DNA from: Proteiniphilum acetatigenes DSM 18083
GTDB taxonomy: Bacteria; Bacteroidota; Bacteroidia; Bacteroidales; Dysgonomonadaceae
DNA: 64,000 bases
Reading direction: 5' to 3'
NCBI RefSeq assembly: GCF_000380985.1
Contig: NZ_KB905702.1
Coordinates: forward strand, 62,001-126,000
A model generated the notes under the pieces. That model did not search any database and was not told the DNA's origin. It worked only from the letters and a program-made list of their open reading frames with translations. Below, piece after piece: positions 1-9,100 of this stretch. Positions within the stretch are counted from its first letter, which is position 1; each line of letters starts with the position of its first letter. A program made the translations under genes and the position numbers.

Positions 1-44
1 AAATAAATGCTTTACAGAATAAACTGTGATCGTTACATACACCA

Positions 45-410
45 TCAATTACCTGATAAGCCATGGTCTTCCTTCTCTTCTTTCCAGATTTCAAGCAGAT
101 CAACATCGACAGGTAAAAGCTTATCTTTATCCAAAGAGTGTTGATCAATATAGAATCTCATTAAATCTTCATCAATAACATCCCTGTATTCATTTATTTG
201 GTCAAGAGTAAGAAAAATGGAATCTTTCTCAACCAGTTTTTTTGTTTCCCTTATTAATTTTTTCGTGTCTTCATCAATAAATTTATCATGTTGAGGTTTA
301 CTCCTACGCTTAGATTGAAGCGATAAAGCATAGACTATTACAATAAGCGAGACAAAAACTACTACAACGTAAATACCCATAGCTGTATGAATTTTTGCAA
401 AAATAATCAT
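45..410 (-). CDS. hypothetical membrane-anchored protein
   Basis: Not recognised. The 121-residue product has one strong hydrophobic segment (about residues 10-30, rich in Val, Ile and Leu), followed at once by a basic stretch (QSKRRSKPQH). By the positive-inside rule the charged, probably helical C-terminal 90 residues should face the cytoplasm, which argues against an Rz-type spanin. It lies at the edge of the window on the strand opposite the antirepressor gene and shares its upstream region. A phage accessory role is likely only by position. The start is the first ATG of the frame. Confidence 0.55.
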   Translation of the reverse strand: MIIFAKIHTAMGIYVVVVFVSLIVIVYALSLQSKRRSKPQHDKFIDEDTKKLIRETKKLVEKDSIFLTLDQINEYRDVIDEDLMRFYIDQHSLDKDKLLPVDVDLLEIWKEEKEDHGLSGN

Positions 411-574
411 TTTCCTTTTGTGGATTAAAAAATTATCTCCATATTTGCAATGCTAAACAAAATTATTGGGTGCAAGCCGCCCGCTGTGAAGTAAGGGCTT
501 TTTTTATGCTTGTATGTTTTAAATAGTTATTAAAAAAACTTATAACTGGTAGTGCACCCCCGTTCGGAGCGTTA

Positions 575-1492
575 ATGCGCCCGAAAATTAAAACCCAATG
601 GTTTTGTTTAGCAGCGGGACAGGCGCTACCTCTTTATTTTAAATTGTTTATGCTAAACAAAACCGATTTATTGGATGTCGCAGTCGATATGATGCAATCC
701 AGTACGTCAGCTCACGAAACGAGTATCGTTTTAACCTATGAAGGGACTAACATCACCTTTTTCAGGGGTAATAGAGTGATGGTAAATGCCACGCAAATGG
801 CAAAAACATTTGGCAAACGTCCGATAGACTGGCTTAACACTCAATCAGCCAAAGATTACATTGAAGCACTTAGCGAAGTGAGAAAAATCACTTCGGCTGA
901 TTTAGTGAGAGTTATCAAAGGAGGTAATTTTCGCATGCAAGGCACATGGTTCCATCAAGACGTTGCCCTTGAATTTGCCCGCTGGCTCTCCCCGGCATTC
1001 GCTATCTGGACCAACGACCAGATAAAGGAACTACTGACTACCGGTGTTGCTACTGTTAATAATGACGATGAAACAATCGCCAATGCCATGCTTATCCTTC
1101 AACGCCGATTGGATGCCCACAAACAGCGCGTACAAATACTGGAAGGGCAGACGCAGCTGCAACAGGAGAAAATCAAAGAACTTGCTCCAAAAGCGGAATA
1201 TACGGACAATGTTCTACAGAGTGTGAATGATTATACCATGACGGCGATGGCAAAAGAGTTGAATTTCCGCAGTACGAACGTATTCGTAAGCCTACTCGTA
1301 ACCAGGGGTATTATGTTTCGCCAAAGCGGGCGTTATTACCTTACCGCAAAGTATGCAGGAAGAGATTACACGAAAACCCGGACCCATCATTACAAAAACA
1401 GCAATGGGGATGATTGCACAAACACAATTACCACGTGGACTGAAAAAGGGCGTGCATTCCTTCATTCTTTGAGGAAAGGAGGCAAGTTATGA
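575..1492 (+). CDS. phage antirepressor, KilA-N and KilAC domains
   Basis: Probable DNA-binding antirepressor or regulator of a temperate phage. The N-terminal half is a KilA-N domain (about residues 60-150): it contains VNATQMAKTFGKRPIDWL, a GGNFRMQGTWFHQDVALEFA segment and ARWLSPAFAIW, all typical of the family. A helical linker rich in Gln and Glu (about 175-200) leads to a KilAC-type C-terminal domain (about 205-300) with AMAKELNF and GIMFRQSGRYYL. At 305 residues it has normal length for the fusion. The chosen ATG has GGAG five bases upstream; an ATG at 650 would give a protein 25 residues shorter and cannot be excluded. Its TGA overlaps the ATG of the next small frame (ATGA), so the two are probably translated together. 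Confidence 0.88.
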   Translation: MRPKIKTQWFCLAAGQALPLYFKLFMLNKTDLLDVAVDMMQSSTSAHETSIVLTYEGTNITFFRGNRVMVNATQMAKTFGKRPIDWLNTQSAKDYIEALSEVRKITSADLVRVIKGGNFRMQGTWFHQDVALEFARWLSPAFAIWTNDQIKELLTTGVATVNNDDETIANAMLILQRRLDAHKQRVQILEGQTQLQQEKIKELAPKAEYTDNVLQSVNDYTMTAMAKELNFRSTNVFVSLLVTRGIMFRQSGRYYLTAKYAGRDYTKTRTHHYKNSNGDDCTNTITTWTEKGRAFLHSLRKGGKL

Positions 1493-1756
1493 AAAGCGAA
1501 AAAGATTACCCATTTGTCACGAAAGAAATCACCTTCGGTAATATTTATGATAACAATGACGGTGAAGTCATGTATACCGTTTGCCAGGAAAGTTTCAAAA
1601 TCGAAACTAAAAAATTCACTGAATCGCCTTCTTGACAATTGGGTTAGTGACGGACAAAAGGTACTTTGCCATACCAATCAAACAGATATGTCCGCACGGA
1701 TAATTATCATCCATGATGGCGTGAAGTTAACACTCAGGTTTGAAGAGGATAAATGA
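1489..1756 (+). pseudogene. small phage gene, apparently frameshifted
   Basis: An ATG overlaps the stop of the antirepressor gene and opens a 48-codon frame (starting MKSEKDYPFVTKEITF) that ends at 1635. The next frame carries a protein-like C-terminal part (RLLDNWVSDGQKVLCH ... LTLRFEEDK) up to 1756. The two read as one roughly 88-residue protein if a single base is skipped near the A6 run at about 1610-1615. Either the gene is broken, the run is a sequencing error, or a +1 frameshift is used. No family is recognised. Confidence 0.5.
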
Positions 1757-1765
1757 TTTGTATTA

Positions 1766-1799
1766 ACAGGAAGGCTGGTGATCTCGCCTGCCTTCCTGT
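1766..1799 (+). terminator. stem-loop after the antirepressor operon
   Basis: ACAGGAAGGC (1766-1775) is followed 14 bases later by its exact reverse complement (1790-1799). The 10-bp stem comes directly after the frameshifted gene and before the promoter of the next gene. No T run follows, so it may instead stabilise the 3' end. Confidence 0.5.
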
Positions 1800-1833
1800 A
1801 TATTGAAAATTTTAAATACTTGAAGAATAGTTT

Positions 1834-1841
1834 TACTTTTG
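1834..1841 (+). promoter_or_regulatory. -7 element, Bacteroidota type
   Basis: TACTTTTG matches TAnnTTTG and lies 19 bases before the ATG at 1860. No clear TTTG -33 partner is seen. A TTATATTTTA string (1843-1852), half of the phage late motif described below, follows it. Confidence 0.45.
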
Positions 1842-1859
1842 CTTATATTTTAAAAGAAA

Positions 1860-2342
1860 ATGAAAAGGCAAGATATTCAAAAATTAAGAGGTGAAGATCT
1901 TTTTTACTATTTTACCCACGAACATCCGGATGAAAATTACCGGAGCGTTGTGGCTTTATTGCCGTACGCGTTGATGGACATGGAAAAGGCCTGTGATCTC
2001 ATTGAAAAGTGTGTAAGGGAAAATAAAACACTTATCACCGTGTATCCAGGCATTGAGAATATGGATACATCCGACATGGAATACATAGGGGATATCATGG
2101 ACGGAGGATTATATGTTTCAGATGAACCCTATTTTAAAGAGCGGATGTATCTGATAGATGACCGGCACGAATATTTTTCGTACGGCTCTAAATGTGCCCA
2201 ATGTCAACATTTCGACATGGTAGGGATGGCGTGCAAGGCTTTTCCTAATGGAATCCCTGTTAAATATTTGTCAGGGGATGCTGAGCATACAAAGATAGAT
2301 CCTGAACAAAAAGGAAACACCGTATTTATTTCGAAGATTTAA
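1860..2342 (+). CDS. hypothetical phage protein with Cys/His C-terminal motif
   Basis: A 160-residue protein without a signal peptide or membrane segment. The first 100 residues are acidic and have no recognised fold. The C-terminal 50 residues contain CAQCQHFDMVGMACKAFPNG, then IPVKYLSGD and an H143; the pattern C112-x2-C115-x9-C125 with the conserved FPNGIP is one I associate with small proteins encoded near phage portal and MuF genes, possibly metal binding. Its 3' end overlaps that of the convergent MuF gene by 17 bases. Function is unknown. Confidence 0.7.
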   Translation: MKRQDIQKLRGEDLFYYFTHEHPDENYRSVVALLPYALMDMEKACDLIEKCVRENKTLITVYPGIENMDTSDMEYIGDIMDGGLYVSDEPYFKERMYLIDDRHEYFSYGSKCAQCQHFDMVGMACKAFPNGIPVKYLSGDAEHTKIDPEQKGNTVFISKI

Positions 2343-3966
2343 TTTTTGAATATCCTAATCCGTATTTTTTTGCAAAGTCTTTCATAACGAGGTGATGATG
2401 CAATATTTCGGCCCTCTGTATCCGCTGTTTCTTAACCGCCTCTGTTTTTGCCTTATCAATTATATTTTGCATTTTAGTTTGAACCCTCATATGTGCTGCA
2501 GAGTAGTTCAATGCGACCATCCCTACATTCCATCCACCTTTTGGCCTTTTTAAAGAGAAAGTATATGTGGGTGTCACTGCACGTATTTCAGCCACATCCT
2601 GACCTATGGCGAGGTATATGTCTTGAGGACTGAAAGAATGTCCGATCCCCCCCATTGTGCCCTCTTTTGCAGCCCATCCCCTTGGATGATTGTGTGTCAA
2701 TATGCAATCTTTCATCATCTTCGCCTCACCTTCCGTAAAACTCACACTGGTAGCCTGCCCTCGTTTGTCGATTATAATCTTCCCGTCTTTGTCAAAAACG
2801 ACAGCTGTTTCAAAATCCGCATTTTTCCGTATTTCGTCTTCTACTTTGACTATTTTTTCTGTTAATTCTGTGTAAGCTGCCGGTATCGTATTTTTCTCCC
2901 ATATATCCGATTTGGGTAATTCAGATTTATTCGGATTAATTCCCTTTCTTGCCCCATTGAAAAAGGACTGGTTCAGTTTGCCGAAATAAGAATTGCCAAC
3001 ATATCCAGGTTGATCCGTTATGAATTTTCTTGCGCTGGATGGTATATCCTGAATATACTTATCAACCGGCACAGTATCAAACAGTAGATAATCGGCGAAA
3101 TCATCATGATCCATTACAATCGGCACGGCTATACATATGCAAAATGGATGAAAGGCTGAAAACACAAAGTCCTTTGGATATTTCCCTGTCATTGCATCGC
3201 ATATCGCGCACGGATGCCCGTTGCGGGAGCGCTTCACTTCAAATCCCAGCACAAAATCAAGCTGCTTCCATCGTTCACAGTCACTCATCCGGTAACCCAT
3301 ATTGGTTTCAGTAGCTGATACACGGATGGCGTTCATTTTCGCGCTTTTATATACACCCCGGCCCGGATGGTAATCTTTCATCGGTTGGGATGGAACGAGT
3401 TTTCCGTCTTTATCCCTGACACGCCGGAAACGTTTATCCGGATTATTCAGTAATTGGCGGAAATCCCGGCTTATTGCATCAGCGCTCCGGCCGGAACCAA
3501 TGCCGCTTTCAAGGAATAGTTCAATATTCCCTTTCGTCTGGCTGGTGATGTTCCACACCCTTTGAGAGAGATTTAACCCGTTTTCCGTACGGTTTTGAAG
3601 TAGTTCGAGGGCGTCGAGGTTACGTTTGAACATTCCCTCTTTGACGATGGATGAAAGCGACATCCCTTTGATATAACCTTCGACCATCTTGTCATTTTTG
3701 ATGACAGCCTCCTCCCACGCTTTCGTTTGTCCGGATTTGATTTCATTTTCGAGGTTGGATTGAAGTTGGATGAGGTACCGGTCTATTGCTTTTTCAACGC
3801 CCGGATTACGCACCCACACGCTGTTTTTGTTGCCGGCATCTTTCCACTTACGCATTTCAGGGGCAATAGCGGAAACGAATTGGTTAAATATCATATTTAC
3901 CCGCTGTTCCTGTACGAACATGCGGGTGATATGCTGCTGATCGTGAAATGACAATAGGGTAGGCAT
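2326..3966 (-). CDS. MuF-type head morphogenesis protein with C-terminal JAMM-like domain
   Basis: Minor head protein of the SPP1 gp7/Mu F family, which associates with the portal and acts in head assembly or DNA injection. The MuF domain (about residues 120-290) ends in the usual Cys/His cluster: H251-P-C253-x2-C256, then H273-x2-C276-x-C278. At 546 residues the protein is longer than a simple MuF protein. Residues about 380-480 carry H425-N-H427-P-R-G and S446-P-Q-D449, the metal-binding signature of JAB/MPN (JAMM) peptidases with a longer loop than usual, and E386 is a plausible fourth catalytic residue. MuF proteins with extra C-terminal enzyme domains are known. The gene starts 3 bases after the portal stop, so the two form one operon. 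Confidence 0.82.
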   Translation of the reverse strand: MPTLLSFHDQQHITRMFVQEQRVNMIFNQFVSAIAPEMRKWKDAGNKNSVWVRNPGVEKAIDRYLIQLQSNLENEIKSGQTKAWEEAVIKNDKMVEGYIKGMSLSSIVKEGMFKRNLDALELLQNRTENGLNLSQRVWNITSQTKGNIELFLESGIGSGRSADAISRDFRQLLNNPDKRFRRVRDKDGKLVPSQPMKDYHPGRGVYKSAKMNAIRVSATETNMGYRMSDCERWKQLDFVLGFEVKRSRNGHPCAICDAMTGKYPKDFVFSAFHPFCICIAVPIVMDHDDFADYLLFDTVPVDKYIQDIPSSARKFITDQPGYVGNSYFGKLNQSFFNGARKGINPNKSELPKSDIWEKNTIPAAYTELTEKIVKVEDEIRKNADFETAVVFDKDGKIIIDKRGQATSVSFTEGEAKMMKDCILTHNHPRGWAAKEGTMGGIGHSFSPQDIYLAIGQDVAEIRAVTPTYTFSLKRPKGGWNVGMVALNYSAAHMRVQTKMQNIIDKAKTEAVKKQRIQRAEILHHHLVMKDFAKKYGLGYSKIKSSK

Positions 3967-3969
3967 GGC

Positions 3970-5409
3970 TTATATAGAAAGTCCCGTTAGTGGCATTCTG
4001 GCGCTTTCCTCATCGGCTTCTTTTTTCAACCGTGATAATTCCTCCGGAAGATTCCTTGTGAATGGAGAATTTGATACGATTGTTTCCTGGCTGTTGATCG
4101 GTTTACCTCCATTGGCGCTCACAAGCATTTCAATTTTTTCTTTCAAATCATCCGGCAATATGCTGTCAAATGTTACTTTCGGTTTCGCCTTCTTCAAGCC
4201 CTCTTTGTGCTTTGTTTCCGTAACATTCGACATAAGGGCCTTAACAATAGAAATACAACGCTGCACGACAGGGCCGAATATCTCCATCTTTTCGGCTGCC
4301 TTAATGAATGTTTCGACGAACATTAACTCTATAGCCGACCCTGAAAGAGCTCCAATGCTTTTCATGTTCTCGAATGAGAGATCAGGTGTTGAGGTACCGG
4401 AATAGATTTCATTTCGAAGTGTTTCAAGTTCTAATTTGATGCTGTCTATTGATTGATCCCAAACCAGGTACTCGGCATCTCCATGATACTCCCTCCCCTC
4501 GCCATCTACCTTGATCGGGTATGACAACTGTTTGCCTACCGTGTTCTTCGAGGGTAGAGCACTTTCACCGTAATTTTTCAAGATAGGATCACCAAAGTAA
4601 TCGTTCGTGTCCACCATACGAGATAACCGGTTCTCGTAATAGTCCATCGATACAGCGCCATCATCCCATTCCGGATCGTCCTGTTCGGCATACACGACCG
4701 TGATCTTCTTTGCAAGGTTGGGGATATTCTTCACTTCAACCCATTCCCCGGACACATCCACGTATGTCATTTCCTTTGCGGCTGTCTGAATCCACAGGAA
4801 GTCCCTTTCCTGACCGTCTGTGTGAACCGTACGGTATTTCCGGATGAATGCATCCATATCGTCGTAATCATCGAAATGGGGCCAGAAATCACCGTTTTTG
4901 AGCGAAAGGATCTTCACCTTGATAACGATTTTCTTTTCACCGTCAACTTCCGATGGACGGGGATAAAACACAAGGGCGGATTTCGTTTCACTCATTACAG
5001 TCCGGGTAAACTTGTTCAGCACGGATTTCATTTTAAGGCTTTCCGCAAAAACCTCTTCGAAATATGAAGCTGCATCGTTCTCATCGGCAAAGGTCACGTT
5101 CATATTCCCACCAAAGAGGAATGCTGCAGCGATACGGACGATACGTTTCGGGATATTGGTTTTGACCCGGGCGACAGGAATCAACTTCTGGCCGACCTTC
5201 ACGGGATCGCCGTTTTTGTCGACTATCGTCTCAGAATATACATCGACGAATTTATCTTCACGCTTGTCAACCCCCTTTTCCCGCCGGTCACGTTTGCCTT
5301 TATATTCGTCAACATACTCCTGCCGGTTCCGATCTTTATTGCTGTCGGTTGTAAGTATATCAACCGCCTTTTTAAAGTCCTCTAATGCTAATATTTCATC
5401 GATGGTCAT
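3970..5409 (-). CDS. phage portal protein, SPP1 gp6-like
   Basis: Portal subunit that forms the DNA entry ring at one capsid vertex and docks the terminase. The 479-residue length and the N-terminal pattern (a charged start, then ARVKTNIPKRIVRIAAAFLFG, a hallmark segment of the SPP1 gp6/DUF1073-like portals) support this. A central acidic region, an AEYLVWD strand and a C-terminal ISIVKALMSN helix also fit. The neighbour downstream is the MuF gene, the normal partner. The order is unusual in that the portal follows the tail genes, not the terminase. A copy of the bipartite late motif lies 17-47 bases before the ATG. Confidence 0.85.
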   Translation of the reverse strand: MTIDEILALEDFKKAVDILTTDSNKDRNRQEYVDEYKGKRDRREKGVDKREDKFVDVYSETIVDKNGDPVKVGQKLIPVARVKTNIPKRIVRIAAAFLFGGNMNVTFADENDAASYFEEVFAESLKMKSVLNKFTRTVMSETKSALVFYPRPSEVDGEKKIVIKVKILSLKNGDFWPHFDDYDDMDAFIRKYRTVHTDGQERDFLWIQTAAKEMTYVDVSGEWVEVKNIPNLAKKITVVYAEQDDPEWDDGAVSMDYYENRLSRMVDTNDYFGDPILKNYGESALPSKNTVGKQLSYPIKVDGEGREYHGDAEYLVWDQSIDSIKLELETLRNEIYSGTSTPDLSFENMKSIGALSGSAIELMFVETFIKAAEKMEIFGPVVQRCISIVKALMSNVTETKHKEGLKKAKPKVTFDSILPDDLKEKIEMLVSANGGKPINSQETIVSNSPFTRNLPEELSRLKKEADEESARMPLTGLSI

Positions 5410-5425
5410 ATTGTGCCGTTTACGA

Positions 5426-5456
5426 TAAAATATAAAGGAGGTGTGTTTTTCATTAA
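5426..5456 (-). promoter_or_regulatory. candidate phage late promoter, copy 1 (portal operon)
   Basis: Read on the minus strand this is TTAATGAAAA, 10 bases, TTTATATTTTA, ending 16 bases before the portal ATG. The same two blocks with the same 10-base spacing precede the tape measure gene, and a close variant precedes the terminase operon. It does not match the host promoter type. Confidence 0.55.
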
Positions 5457-5520
5457 TACCCTCAAAGCGGTATTTTTTTATATTTTAGATTGACAAGTTC
5501 ATTCTTATCATTTTATTATA

Positions 5521-5528
5521 TATTTTTG
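5521..5528 (+). promoter_or_regulatory. -7 element of the lipoprotein gene
   Basis: TATTTTTG matches the Bacteroidota TAnnTTTG element, 23 bases before the ATG at 5552. The -33 region is not clear. A host-type promoter suggests expression in the lysogen. Confidence 0.5.
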
Positions 5529-5551
5529 TATTAGTTAAAATTATATGCCTT

Positions 5552-6076
5552 ATGAAAAAAATTCTATTCTTACTTTTTGCGCTTGCACTACTCACGAGCT
5601 GCGAGAAAGATCCTGTTACCGATAAGGGGAAACTTGACCCGAATGCAATGATCCTTATCAAACCCGCAAAGGGTGTACAACTGAAAGCGACCGTTCCCGG
5701 ATTGAACGGGCTGGAAGTTGTACAACAAGCTGTTTCTTTAAAACTTCAAACACGATACTTCGACGATCAAGATGTGGGGGAAATGAGAAGTGGTGCACGC
5801 ATGTTCAACGAGGAAACAATGAAAGACTTCGATACGCCAGCCTTGCTGATGCTCGGGATCGATGTTATTAATGCACAAGGTAAATATATTCGTGATTTTA
5901 CACACTCTAAAAATGTGGTCATTACGAATATCGACGGAGATACAATCGCTTACGTTCCTGATGACGTTATCAATTCAGCCAGATTGCTTATAGAAGCTGC
6001 CTACAACGACGAAAATTATACGGAAGTGTATAGATTATTCAACGAAGCGTTTACCTTCCTTCCGATTTCAGAATAG
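5552..6076 (+). CDS. prophage-encoded lipoprotein (moron)
   Basis: A 174-residue lipoprotein: the N-terminus MKKILFLLFALALLTSC is a signal peptide with a clear lipobox (LTSC, Cys17). EKD follows the Cys; acidic residues there favour surface export in Bacteroidota. The mature part has no recognised domain. The gene sits alone on the plus strand between the tail gene and the portal gene, with its own host-type promoter and its own terminator, the classic layout of a moron. A role in superinfection exclusion or in changing the host surface is an inference from this layout; nothing in the sequence proves it. Confidence 0.8.
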   Translation: MKKILFLLFALALLTSCEKDPVTDKGKLDPNAMILIKPAKGVQLKATVPGLNGLEVVQQAVSLKLQTRYFDDQDVGEMRSGARMFNEETMKDFDTPALLMLGIDVINAQGKYIRDFTHSKNVVITNIDGDTIAYVPDDVINSARLLIEAAYNDENYTEVYRLFNEAFTFLPISE

Positions 6077-6097
6077 AATATTTCAAAGAACTCTTTT

Positions 6098-6123
6098 AAG
6101 CCGGGCAAACGTCCGGCTTTTTT
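6098..6123 (+). terminator. Rho-independent terminator of the lipoprotein gene
   Basis: AAGCCGG (6098-6104), an 8-base loop and CCGGCTT (6113-6119) are followed by a T run. It lies 22 bases after the lipoprotein stop and overlaps the 3' end of the convergent tail gene. Confidence 0.85.
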
Positions 6124-9100
6124 ATGTATTATAATTGTTGCCTATAACAACATAGTCAAACCCTCCTGTACCAAATATTTCAAAATTTGCGTTTGTTTTT
6201 GTTCCGACCCTAAAAGTAGTGTTTGTATGCGGGGTTATTTGAACAACGTATTTGTTATGGCTCATATTCGATAATGGAACTCTAAACCCTCCAGAGATAA
6301 TTGTAATCCCTCCGGCGTTCGATTTCGCACCCCAAACATTACTCTGAACTCCCCCCGACGTTGAACTCCCCGCTGCCAGCACCCCCGGCGTGTTCCATTT
6401 ATCGGCCGCAGCCCTTCCGTCAAAACCCCCGTTTCTCGACATGTGGACATGGAAGTCCTGCCACCAAGACATCATGCCGTCCAACCCGAACTGGAAGTAC
6501 TCGACGTTTTTGGAGAATGACCAGGCAAGGGTGGAAGTAGGAACACCGCCATCTATTGATATAGGGTCACCGGTCCATGTCAATTCCGCCCTCAGCGTGT
6601 ACGTCCCGGTCGGGACTCCCGTTAATACCTTGACGCCAGTATTGACCTCATTGTAGCCACTTTCACCGGAACTTACAGATACAGAAACACCGGCAATATT
6701 CGCATAGAGGATGCCGTTTCGGTACACTTTTAGCGCAACATTCGCACTTGCCAACCCCGGGCCTCTGAACACAGTAATAGTCATCAATGTGCCTCCGAAC
6801 GTCAATGTGCTATTATCCTGGCTGACGGTAACGGAACCGGATAGCGTCACCTGTGGTGTTGTCATATTGACTGCCCCGGATCCGGTATTCACTGACTGCC
6901 CGAGTTGCGTTTCACTCAACAAGTTCGCAACGGTGGGTATATTGAATACCCCGAAGATAAGGCGTGGTTTTCCAGTTGAAGGGTCAACCATCACGATCCT
7001 GCCGCTTTCCTCGATAATGAAATCACCCACTTTTGCCGCTCCGTTATGGAGCATCGTGATCTTTGCGAGATTGGCATATTCGTTTGCTCCCGGTGTCGTT
7101 CCTGCCGACATCTTGGAAAGGAATTGGATAAGGGCAAGTGCTTGTGCATACGTCCCGCCAGACCAATATGCCGGGTTATTACGTAATACTCCCTGAATGC
7201 CTGATATTCCCGCCGTTTCGTAAGAAGAGTTGAGTTCCCTTAGAACCATCATCACGGTCGAGATCAACCCCCCGTCCACCGTCGTGCCGAATTTATCGGT
7301 GATGGCTTTGGATGTATTCGCTTTTTCGAGGGCATCGGCAGCGGTTGTATTTACCTTGTTCGTGATGTTGTTAAGCAGAAACGTTTTTGCGTCGTAATAC
7401 TCTGAAAAGGCTGTTCTGATAGATGCGCCTGAAACAGTTGAGTTTACGGTTAAATTTGCGAGCACGGGAGAAAGCAGATTGTTAAGTGCCGTGTATTTCG
7501 CTTCGTAATTCGATTTATCGACTGCGTAGGTGTTTGCCTGAGCCCAGATGCGTGGGTATTCGGCATAGATCTCCTGCCAGAGATTGCTCAGATACTGTTT
7601 CTCTGACGGGTCTGCAACGTTGTCCGAAAGGATGTCGTTAATACGGGTCTTTTCGGTGTCAATTTCGGCTTGGACGTCTTCGGGAGCTGGTGAATAGTCG
7701 GTAGCTTTGTTGCCTTTTTCGAGTTTCTCCCATTCAATTAAAGTGGTTGTTCCGATTGGTGCATTAGGTTGATAGCCCCTAATAATCTTACTTCCAGCAT
7801 CAGTATTTGTAAAAGTTATTGAATGAATTTCAAAATCATCTTCAATAAGCTTTACTTTTATATCTTGAATTGATAAACCGTCCCAATTATACCAACTTAT
7901 AGCTACGTTGGTTTTTACTTTAACACTAAACGTAAATGTACCTATTTTACTTAATGTAAAAGCTTTCTCTATTCTCGCAGCTGCTGATACCGAAGTATAA
8001 GTTTTTATATACCCATCTTGGGTAATCTGGTGAGTACCATAAACACTTATCCACCCATTATATGAACCTGTCTTAAAGTTTGAGTTTAATAACAAATTCC
8101 TCCCCCCAATCTCCAAAGCATTCACCGCTTCCCACTCACTGCTCACTGCATAGCCTGTGTAAATAGTAGAAGCGGGGTTTTTATAAACCACCTTCACCCT
8201 TGACCAAATATACATCCCACTTGACCATGTAGGTTGAGTTGTGCTCCAACCTGTTGTAGGTTGTGTAGTTTTAGATGTAGAGATAGCGTACTCCTCCGTC
8301 ACGCTATCAACCCCTTGTCCTACCGCTCCAGTGTCACCTTTCTTAGGGGTGATGTTTGCAGGAGTTGAATAAGTAGGATTACCGCTCGAATAGGCTGTTT
8401 TGGTACGAGTCCAAAGCTGTTCACCTTCTAATAATGTCGGTGCGGTTGTAGTCCACCCTGTCGTTGGTGCTGTTGTTGGACTTGTGTTCTTTGCAAATTC
8501 AACATCAACACCAGTTATCGAAACGCCAGCGTCGCCTTTTTGTCCTGTTCTCGACTTTGCAAAAGTTTGGGTTTTAATTAAGCTAAATGAAGCTCCTGCC
8601 GAAGTTTTTCCTATGATTGTAAATGTTATCGTTGCATTGTCGGCTGTCATATTTGAGGCGTTCGCAAAAACGCATGTCAGACCGCTTTCGCTTTTTGCTC
8701 CTGCTGTTATTCCTGTTGCCGAAGCTGTAACGTTGAACTTCCCGTTTGCCGTTCCTATACCGTCATAATCCAGTTCTGTTGCACCCTCGAAAACTCTTAT
8801 AATTGTTCCTGAACCTGAATAGTCACTTACAACTCCTTCTGGTGAAGCAGGCAAAACGTCTGCCTCGTTGCTCAACACTACATTGATAGCATTAACTCCA
8901 GATGCCCCTTTAAACACAACGGGAATTGTCATTGTATCGAGTAGCGTTGTTTTCGCTGCTGTATCGTAAAGCCTTACCGTGTAACTCGTTTTTCCGTCTC
9001 CATTTGCCGGAGCAATTGTTACAGGGCTTGCCGAAGCTGTTCCTGCTTCCGCACCACCGTTGGGCGTAACGGTAATGAATCCTCCTGAAGTGGTTGTTGT

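Noticed and set aside
450-662. ATGCTAAACAAAA repeated at 450 and 650 near the antirepressor start
   Set aside because: Only 13 bases and AT-rich; no symmetry or spacing that suggests an operator.
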